From Mauremys mutica (taxonomy: Eukaryota > Chordata > Testudines > Geoemydidae): a stretch of 64,000 nucleotides of DNA. The notes under the pieces are model-generated. The model was not told the DNA's origin. It searched no databases and was given only the letters and a program-made list of their open reading frames with translations. How positions within the stretch are numbered: the first letter of the stretch is position 1; each line of letters opens with the position of its first letter. Where the stretch lies: positions 195,663,415 through 195,727,414 of the forward strand of contig NC_059074.1 of NCBI RefSeq assembly GCF_020497125.1, written 5' to 3'. The translations under genes and the position numbers were made by a program. This document shows, piece by piece, positions 55,426 to 64,000 of this stretch.

Positions 55426-56939
55426 GTAAATCAGCTGTGACCAAATTCCAACCTTTTCCTAAAACAGAATAACAAAACCTGTCAATGAATATTGAATTGA
55501 TATCAAATTCTGAATACTCATGTGAAGTTGAAGTTTATTTTTATGCTTGGGGAAAGTAAATTATATAAAAGTAGTATGGTATAATGTGGTCGGCTTCTTA
55601 TCTCATCACAGATCTGGAGTATCCTTGTCAATAATGAAAAATTATTAAGATTATATATTGTTTAATTCATGTTTCCTTTTAAGAAGCCATGTGCTGCTTT
55701 ACTATAGGTTTCACTATAATGACTAGTTTATTGATATTCATTCATACATTCCAGTTGATTGCAGAAGTATCATAATATGTACTTAATATGTAACAATACT
55801 TTATTGCTCATGCTCTGAAAATGTTGAATGGAGAACTGGTATACTTAAGATAAATGTATCTTATTAAACTATCATTCCAGTTTTCAAAGTAATTTGAGAT
55901 ACATGACTAATTACCATCCATGTGGAAAAAACCTTTGTTCTTCTAGCTTTACAAGTGCTAAAATCCAATGCTCAACAAACCACTGGTTTTGAAATGTGTG
56001 ATACCAAAACCACATTTATTTGACATCTAGTCCCTATGACAGTTGTAGCAAGGTGCATTCCAGTAACACTTAAAACCATGCAAAAATATGATTAATCAAA
56101 TATTGACTCAATATCCCACAGTGTCCCATATGAGAACAAGCCTGCTGTAATGACAGCTAGATAAAATGTTTAATCAATAGCCAGACTGTCCATAAAAGCC
56201 TGGCAGCCTAAATAAAATAATTAATTATGATAATTGTAATTAAAAGCATGTTATAAACTGTTACATTTCAGAAATATGAACTGTTAGAGTTTGGTTTTTG
56301 GAAGAAACCAGATCTTTAAATGACAGTTCATTATTTTCAGATTTCTTTGTAATGGATTCCAACCTAACATTGCTTTTGTTTATTACAAATACTGTGTATA
56401 AAATCCCATCTCTGGAAATGATAGCTATGTAATAAATTGCAGAGCCATATGATAAATTAATATATCGTGTGGCTTTGACCTGTTGCCCACTAACCCATCT
56501 CCCTCAGATTTTATTCTAACATTCCAAACCTCTGAATAGCTTCAAGAAGCTGCTATTTTATTTTAAAGTCAGCCAGCCAAAGAAATGCCTTCCACCTTCT
56601 TCCCCAACTGAGGAATTTCCCCCAAAATCTCTCCCGAGGCCAGAATGAGATAGAGTGAGTCTTGGGCCAATTTATAGTAAAATAGTATCTCTTTAAAGTC
56701 TAATATCTTAGAGCCCCACATAGCTAGAAATGGGAGCTTTTTACCATGGGACGGGGAGCTTCCCAAAGTGCACAAGTATTAAAGAAAAAAAAATAGTTGC
56801 AATTTACAGGGCAGTAGGGGTAACATTGCCAGTCACCAGGAGGCATTTTTTTAAAAGTGATTCAATTTCATTTCATGTGCTACATTTTTTCAAGTGACAC
56901 ATAATCACGATTTAATGATATTTCCACTCGATTATGTAG
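55426..56939 (+). other. WDPCP: WDPCP intron after the first coding exon
   Basis: 1,514 bp bounded by GTAAAT and a TATGTAG acceptor. It is AT-rich with no recognisable repeat. Confidence 0.8.
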
Positions 56940-56984
56940 ATGAAGACATTGGGATCTATCAGTACTATGACAAGAAAGAACCAG
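56940..56984 (+). CDS. WDPCP: WDPCP coding exon 2
   Basis: 45 bases that complete the split D codon (G|AT), encode EDIGIYQYYDKKEP and leave G for the next codon. The donor is GTACAG and the acceptor ATTATGTAG. The pyrimidine tract is weak, but the phase and the conserved IGIYQYYDKK segment support it. Confidence 0.92.
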
Positions 56985-58011
56985 GTACAGTATAAATTGT
57001 ATTTAACTATAAAAATAAAACTGTTTAAAACTTTGAGATGTTTGATCTGCTTTGGGAACAAGTTGTTTGGCTAATGGTGTTATGTATAAACTCAGCAATG
57101 AATTTCTTCTTAATATGCAAGAGTCTTTTTGTATTTCTCTAAAATCAAGAAACAGTCACAGAGACTCTGTCTTGAGTAATCTGAATCTATTTTAAACTTT
57201 CTATAGATATGACTGAATGCCTCTTACATTTGGAGAGTGATAAACTAAACATCAACCATGCCTTGGAGTGTCTATTTTTTCTACCTAACAATCTTGTATG
57301 TGCTATAAAGAAAAATTAATAAAACTATTTAACAATATAATTTTAATGTAATATAGTGTTTCACATATGGCCAATTTGATATTGAGCATTCCAGTAATTT
57401 TTTATATGTTGGAATCCCAGTAGAGGGCATCGGAAACGCAGAGGAATGCACTAGTGTTAGCCTCCTGGATCTTTACCTGATATCTGAAATAGGCATTTCA
57501 GAGTGAATGATCAATTTTCTTTATCTGATTAATCCTGTTAATCCTAGAAGTTTCATGATGGCCCAAAAGGTCTTTTCAGCTACAGTTACTTCCTGTTTCA
57601 GGCCAGGTTAAAGTGGAGGCTTGTGTGGGCATCCCATGTACTTAGCTTGGTGGTTAATATGCTGTCTCCATGGTTCTGATGACAGACTGACTCAGCTTCT
57701 CTCCTGGATTCAGTTGCAGCTCACTTCACTATCTGATGAGATTGGCGGCTCAGTCATATTGGCCCACCTGTTGGGCTGCATAAGCCTTTCTTTCACTGCG
57801 AATTTAAGATATCTGACTGTGAGGTGAAAAAATCAGGGCTGTCTTAATTTTGTGTAAATTTCTGTGTTTTATTAAAATTTTTAAAATGTCTGAATCTTCT
57901 CTTTAATGTAGAGCTAAGAGGTAAAAATATTATCTAAGTTGTATTTGCTGACAGCAGCTGTGAGGGTTAACATTAATCTTTTCCTTCCCCCCCCACCCTT
58001 TTTTTTTTTAG
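56985..58011 (+). other. WDPCP: WDPCP intron 2
   Basis: 1,027 bp ending in a C- and T-rich tract and TTTTTTTTTAG. No element recognised inside. Confidence 0.85.
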
Positions 58012-58062
58012 TATCACAAATGAACCATGGTTACTTAGAAGAGAAACAACAGCTTGTGGAAT
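58012..58062 (+). CDS. WDPCP: WDPCP coding exon 3
   Basis: 51 bases: completes V (G|TA), then SQMNHGYLEEKQQLVE, and leaves T. Acceptor after a long T tract, donor GTAAGG. The GxLEEKQxLxE segment agrees with mammalian WDPCP as I recall it; the first residues are less conserved. Confidence 0.9.
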
Positions 58063-60722
58063 GTAAGGACATTTTCTAGGTTACTTGTTGTGATAAGATT
58101 GTGTTACTTTTTTTTAATTGCTGTTGCCCCGACAAAACGCTAAAATAATCTCTCTTCTTCAAACTCAACTTTCTGCACATACCATGTAGTAGGAGACTGA
58201 ATATCATAGACCTAAAGAGCACAAAATAATTCACAAAATGTAACTAAACCTTCCTTATGTAATTGCAATATATCTTTTCTATATCATTGAGCATGGTAGT
58301 CACAATTGTTTCTCATTTCTCTTGCCAAGTAAAAACAGAAATAAACATAATCCAGGACTCTCCTTATCAAGTTTAGTCTGCAGATTATCAATAAATATCT
58401 TAAACAATTGAAAGAATTTAAATATTAATTGGTACAAAACTAAAATTTTTCCAAGAGGAGTAAAAGAAACATGGCACTAATAATCAGATGTATTCCTAAT
58501 TTGTTTGGTGAGGTTTTTTCTGGGAAAATTTACATTGGATTATATGTTCCTACTCGCTGGTTAAAAGAAGTTTTAATGATACTATCACGTTACTATCACA
58601 ATGCTGCTAGAGGTTTATCATTTGCATAATAAAACCTTCCTGCCATCACAAGTTTTATAACTACTGCATAGTTACTCCTTCTCATACCACATTGTAGTGT
58701 TCAATCTGTATTGCATTACAGCTATGAAAAATGTAATTGATTTTTATGGGATTTTGCAAAATAAAATTTATACTGTAAGAGTTCCCTTAACACTGTATCT
58801 GATCATATCTGAATTAGTATTAGGACCAAATTCTTCCTTCAGATAGATATGCAAAATTCTCATTAATTCAAGTGGGATTGGTGTGTGTGTATTTGGTGGC
58901 AGAATTTTGCGCACAAGGACAAATCACCCTGGGACCCAGTCCCCAGTATGCTCGAAGGGCCCTTTGTCCAGGAGAACTTGTGAAATTCTGCTATAAAGCG
59001 GGGCAAAATTTAAGGAGCCATATGGAGGATTTACATCCCTTGTATGCTGTGGAGTATTGTTCTGCATGGGTTCCCTATATGATGGGTCCGTCTGTTGTGG
59101 GCAGAGCAGAGCCAGCAGATACTGACTAAACAGCTGCACCAACCAGCTCCTCTCGTATATGTGACATGCAATGCGAGCATAAGCTATTGTAGCTGTGTCG
59201 CTGTAATTATTCCCATGAACTGGCTCCACCACTGCTCTGTGGCATGATGGGAAGATTCCTCCCCATCAGGCCTCATTGGACTTCTCAATGCACAGCCCAA
59301 ATACCAGGGCTCTGTGCTGAGATCAGGGCTGCCCCAAAGCACCGAATTTCACATGACACTTTTATGGGCCATATTTTTGACAAGGCTGCACTGGCTAATT
59401 TTGTACTCAAATGGTGATTTGGATATATGATTTGGTATTTGTATGAGCAAGTTCCCATTCGGTATATGTAGATAAGCGTTCTTAATTTACACAGAGGCTT
59501 ATTGAAAAAGTGATCTTACATGCCTAATTAGAATTTTCACTACAGTCCCATTGACACTGGCTTGGTCCAATACAAGGGAAGCTGTATGTTATGTGCTTTT
59601 TGTTTTGTTTTGAATGATATACACAGTGCGAGACTGAAGGACTTTATAACCTTTCTGTTATAAATTGGTTTTGTGGGGAGGTTTAAACTTGACTGTTAAT
59701 TCATTTGGCATGAAAATTGACAAACTCTGACAGCTCAGAGCTCGAAACTTTTCACCAAATCTCCTTTAAATAGTTTAGACTGATAAATAAAGGGGGGGGG
59801 GAAGTTTCCAGTTTCACAGGCTTTTTTGTTATGTACTCTTGGGGGGGAAAATGCTCACTTTTTAAATAATGACATTTAGTATGTTATTAAAACCTGATCT
59901 TTCAGCTATGACACAGCTATTGTCATTAACTCCAAAGGGAGCTTTGCCTTCCTAATTACTGCAGTGTCAATATCTTTGGCCAGATGTTTCAAAATTGTTT
60001 GCTGAAAGTTAGGCATCTAAATAAAGTTAGTAAGATTGTTAGATAATTGTAAGTATCCATGATTCCTATTTAAGCGAGCTAAGCAGTCATAGACCCTGAT
60101 CCTGAACTTCCTGTCTAACCTCTTCCCCCCCCCATCTTTTTTTTGTTAGCTTGCCTTGGCAGACACTTAGAACCAAATTTTCGATAATAAATGCCTAAAT
60201 GGCTCATGTAGTAGTAGTAGTAGTGCAAGGCACAGTTACCAGTTGACATCCATGCATGCATATTTTGTGGGCACAAGTTAGTGCTTGCTTTTGGAATTTT
60301 TGCCCTTAATGTTAATTCAACATAATAATATCTAAGATGAGTCAGGAGGGAGTTGATAACTTGCATCTCTGTGAGCTAGCAACACTCTGCTTGGGAGACT
60401 TTCCCAGGGCAAATGCTTAGCAGCTGGGGAAGGATATTTTGCCCTGAGAGCTTTATCCATGATTCCCATGGTGAAATCATGGTAGGTGAGGATATTTCAT
60501 GTTAACTGTTCCTATGACAGAGCCTTTCAAAAGGATATCATTTGACAATAGAAACCATACCCACTTCCCCCCAATTATAGGCAAGTTATGTTTAAGATCA
60601 TTCCTATAAATCTTATTATTTTGTTTCCCCACACCAAAAGAAAGAAAAACCCAACTTAAAACATAGTTTTTGACTGTTTATATATATATGTGTATATATA
60701 TATATTTTTTTTTATTTGCCAG
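58063..60722 (+). other. WDPCP: WDPCP intron 3
   Basis: 2,660 bp bounded by GTAAGG and TTTATTTGCCAG. It contains a G-run at 59791-59800, a (TAG)n tract at 60210-60224 and a (TA)n-rich stretch at 60680-60706. An 86-codon frame at 58872-59129 matches nothing known and lacks splice support. Confidence 0.8.
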
Positions 60723-60793
60723 CTCGAGATTATCCTTGGATACTTAAAAACAAACGCCCAGAAAAACTGCGCGATGCTCTCAAGGAACTGGAG
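60723..60793 (+). CDS. WDPCP: WDPCP coding exon 4
   Basis: 71 bases: completes S (T|CT), then RDYPWILKNKRPEKLRDALK followed by ELE, ending on a codon boundary at GAG|GTACCT. The RPEKLRD-LKELE pattern is highly characteristic of WDPCP. The acceptor is TTTGCCAG after a (TA)n and T tract. Confidence 0.95.
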
Positions 60794-61049
60794 GTACCTT
60801 TCAGAAACTTTCAAGTATGGCAACAAATAATCCGGTTTTCAAACCTCTTTCAACAGCTTTAATTTTCATAAAGGATCAGCCCTCCTGGTGATGATAAATG
60901 TGCTTTTGTCCAGTGGGCTGGTCCAAAACAGTTGCATCTTTGTCTGTGTGGCATGCTGATCTCTCATGCTTGAAAATCAGAAGCACCTTCACCACTAGTG
61001 TCAATATGTACAGCCAACTCCACTCTTTCTGTTTTCTGTTGTTCTTCAG
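60794..61049 (+). other. WDPCP: WDPCP intron 4 (short)
   Basis: 256 bp bounded by GTACCT and TTGTTCTTCAG. No repeat. The only short intron of this set. Confidence 0.9.
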
Positions 61050-61109
61050 GAGCTGATGCAAAACAGTCAGTGTGTGCTGAGCAAATGGAAGAATAAATAT
61101 GTCTGTCAG
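61050..61109 (+). CDS. WDPCP: WDPCP coding exon 5
   Basis: 60 bases, 20 codons in phase 0, encoding ELMQNSQCVLSKWKNKYVCQ. The donor is CAG|GTAAAA and the acceptor TTCTTCAG. The CVLSKWKNKYVCQ segment is the strongest single match to WDPCP. It continues into exons beyond the right edge. Confidence 0.96.
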
Positions 61110-64000
61110 GTAAAATGTTTTGACATGCTCTTGAAATGTTCAGTCAGTGGAGCTGAACGACTGTTCAGTGATTGATGCTGAAATGTTATCATGTTAACTG
61201 GTCTAAAACACCAGTGAGTTTCTATAGGGGGGGATTTCTTTATTTAGATTTTGTTTATAAGCAGAAACAGCCAGGATAAAATCAAACTCTACGGTCATTT
61301 TACTACCAAGAATTACTCAGCAAGGGTTTGATCTTTTGAGGTACCGAGTGCCTGCAGCTTCCACAAAAGTAATGGGATTTGAAGGCACTAAAAGCTCGGG
61401 GGTGCTGGAATAATTTTTATAGTGGGGGTGCTGATGATAGAACCCATGTATTTGGTGTTTGTTATTACTACTTCAAGCCACGGGATGCTGCAGCACCCCT
61501 AGTTCCAGCACCACTGTAAACACCTTACAGGATCGGACCCACACAGTCAAAAGAGCCATTAAAATGTATAAAGAGGCCTGGAAAATATTTTTATATTATA
61601 TATTTTACGTGGCAAACATTTACATGTATGTACCAAAGCATTTATTTTGAACCTGGATACCATAGTGATGGGGGTCGTGTGAGAATCTAGATAAACAGAT
61701 CACATGTCAAGTCCCAGAGCATAGGGCACTGTGGCAAGCTATGCACATGTATCTGTCCTTGATATGTATATAAATATCCATATACTGTAAAAAGGAACCA
61801 TCTGTTCACATCCTCATTAGCACAGGGCAGCAGGGTAAGTGGGAACAGTATGGCATATTGGAATGTGTGATCCAGCTTCCTAATCAACAGCTTGCTCTGA
61901 AGATGTGGTTAGTATTTTATCACTTTAAACGTTTCTGCAGAGCCCTATATCTTCGATATTTGTAAGAAAGGTGCATCATGTTTAAAACTGCTTCAGCATT
62001 GAAGTTCCGAAATTTTTAAAAATGTTACTAATGTAGTTCTAAAAAACAAATTTTGTTCTTTGCTTTTGCAAAATGTTTTAATGTTTTTCTATGTAACTTA
62101 AATGTAAATAGTTCCAAATTTGCATGGTCCTGTTTGTTAAATATATTTAAAGTATCCAAGTTCCATGTATGTTAAAGAAATTTCCATAATTGGTTTTAAC
62201 AAGAACAATTTGTCAGTGAATGCTGATCTTCTAAAGCTAATTTTAAGTATCAACTGTTCAGTTATTCAAGGCCCCAAATTTTGGGGGATGGAGGGGGAAG
62301 GGAAGAAGTGTGTGAATCAGAGAAGCTGAGTCGGGATCAGCTTTACGTGTCACTACACAAAAAAATGGTTGTCCATCTTTTTCGTTACCCCTTTGCTATG
62401 TATCCTCACTTGTGTCTTTCTACCCAGTCTCCCCATATCTTTTTCCTTCCTGTTACATCCCCATCTTTCTAAACTCTCACTCCTCACTAAAATGGAATAC
62501 TTGTCCTCCGAACAGCCTGCCTCCTCTTGCAGCCTGTGCTTTCAGAACTGACCTCTTGAATTTTGGAGCCTCTTGCCAGGGGACTTCTTCCAGCCAGAAT
62601 TATGTCACTCCTCCCATAAAGCACAACATCCTAGGTCCGCCAACTATCGAATGTAAAACTCATTTCTCCAACTTAGGTTTCTCAGAGGAAATTCTTCACG
62701 TGCATACGTGTGTGTGTACACAAAACATAATATATAAAAAAGAAATATATATTTATCAAATTATTTATCATACAAGGTAGGGGGGAAATTGAGAGAGAGA
62801 GAGATTGCTATTTCTACTTTTAAATATGTGCTTTGGCACTACATCAGTGGGGTCATATAAGGAGGTAGGTAGATATCTGGCCTATTCCTGTAAGTTTTCT
62901 TGAGATATTTTGCTTGAAAATTAGCTAGAGGTGAAAACAAAGGTATTAATAATAGTTACTTTTCTATCTTAATCAATTTCCATTTGCTTTCTTCAGTTCT
63001 TAGCCCATTTTGCATTTGAGATTATCACAGCTCAACACAGTTTTATACAGTCAATAAGCAGCTGGAATTGAACTTTCTCATAGTGATTTAGAAAATCCAG
63101 AGAATATTCAGTCAAAAAATTTGTGTTATCCTGCTTTCCATCATCATAATAAACTGTAGTTCTTCAATAAATGAAAATAAAATTGAGGAAAACAAATAAT
63201 TTGAGAGAGTTCTTTTCAAGTAGAACAATTCACAAAATGCCTACTTTCAATTCTTTTTTTATATCATACAGTATCTGCACTGTATTGCTACTTATCTTCC
63301 TGTAGCATCTTGTGAAAATGACTAGATCTCTCCCTTCGTGAATTGCCCAGTAGAAGATGTGCAAAGCATTGTGGTCGGTGACAGTAAAATGCCGTATTTT
63401 TGAACCAATGAATTTTAAAAAATTAACAAAAATACTTCATGTTCTTCTAATTGGTGGGAAGGAGTAAATTCTAAAAATATTTGAAGCAATAATTTGCTAA
63501 TGTTTTTTGGAAACATCACTTCGCAAAGTGAAAAAGAAGGTTAGAGGTTTATTTATAAACTTCAGGTGGGTGTATAATTAACTGTTACACTTAAATGGTC
63601 TGAGTTATGGCCTGTCACTATTCCCTTTATAGACTACTCTGAAGAAAATAACTTTTGCCTGTAATAGAGAAGAATGTATTTTACATTAAGTTGCTATTAT
63701 TGTGGTAAGCAATAAGCAAACAAACCTCCTGGATAGTGAAAAGTAAATTACTCCACCACTTAGATGTTAATAACCGTAGTTAATTACTGATCTGGGCTCG
63801 ATTTGAATGGGTGACTGGGAGTTCAAAGATCTGTTATCCTAATGCCATTCTCCTCAACCTTCTAGCCCTTTTATCATAAACTACTGACAGATGTCATCAA
63901 TAAAAATATAACAACTTAAAATATTACAAAAAAATCAATAGCCAGACTTTTTCTAAATTTCCCATTGTGTGTGAATCCTTCATATTTCTGACTGAACCAT
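61110..64000 (+). other. WDPCP: WDPCP intron 5, partial
   Basis: Starts with the GTAAAA donor. The next coding exon was not found before the edge. It contains one MITE (61397-61516) and a (GA)n tract near 62794-62806. Confidence 0.7.
61397..61516. mobile_element. hAT-type MITE, ctggaac family, in a WDPCP intron
   Basis: CGGGGGTGCTGGAATAATTT at the left and CTAGTTCCAGCACCACTG at the right make it the reverse-oriented relative of 16255-16380. I found no clear 8-bp duplication, so the copy is older or the boundary is slightly off. Confidence 0.75.

Noticed and set aside
58872..59129. 85-codon frame in a WDPCP intron
   Set aside because: No splice-supported borders consistent with neighbouring exon phases, and no family resemblance.
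1..64000. CRISPR array, operons or a prokaryotic defence system
   Set aside because: No regularly spaced direct repeats with unique spacers and no dense coding. Introns, SINEs and LINEs show that this is vertebrate DNA.

Overview
This is a piece of vertebrate nuclear DNA, most likely from a turtle and probably a hidden-necked (cryptodiran) one. It has no bacterial-style operons, CRISPR array or dense coding. The case for a turtle rests on the repeats: CR1 LINEs ending in 8-bp (ATTCTRTG)-like units, tRNA-derived SINEs whose 3' end copies a CR1 tail, several DIRS-type retrotransposon remnants, a Penelope-type element with a GIY-YIG endonuclease, a Ty3-type element with a SCAN-like Gag, and more than a dozen small DNA transposons with 8-bp target-site duplications. 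All assignments come from reading the sequence and recalling families. No database search was run.

The only host gene I can support is the start of WDPCP (Fritz homologue, planar cell polarity effector and ciliogenesis gene) on the + strand. Five small exons join in frame: 55365-55425 (with the ATG), 56940-56984, 58012-58062, 60723-60793 and 61050-61109. Every junction has AG/GT ends and the phases are compatible. Together they give 288 coding bases, or 96 residues. The rest of the gene lies beyond the right edge. The 55 kb upstream of the ATG is either a 5' UTR intron or intergenic; I found no other host exon there.

Layout: 1-7 kb has small DNA transposons, including a near-perfect 243-bp palindrome at 548-790. 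At 7.6-12.9 kb a DIRS element is split by a CR1, which is itself split by a hAT-type element. At 12.9-15.7 kb there is a CR1 nest between polypurine and polypyrimidine stretches. 16.4-20.2 kb is quiet. At 20.6-24.0 kb a long minus-strand CR1 carries three DNA-transposon insertions. 24.6-28.9 kb has a SINE, two DIRS fragments, a CR1 tail and two hAT-type elements. 28.9-31.4 kb is quiet. At 32.9-35.2 kb a DIRS element is interrupted by a SINE and a Penelope element. At 39.6-42.7 kb a decayed Ty3-type element is interrupted by a CR1. 43-50.4 kb has a CR1 tail, a MIR-like SINE, a probable solo LTR inside a DNA transposon and two GC-rich hAT-type elements. At 52.7-54.5 kb there is another DIRS fragment. 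55.3-64 kb is the WDPCP start and its introns, almost free of young repeats.

I see no undescribed biological system. The most informative features are the WDPCP gene model, the open Penelope endonuclease frame sitting between the inverted arms of a DIRS element, the nested insertions that give a relative chronology, and two dispersed sequence families that I could not name.
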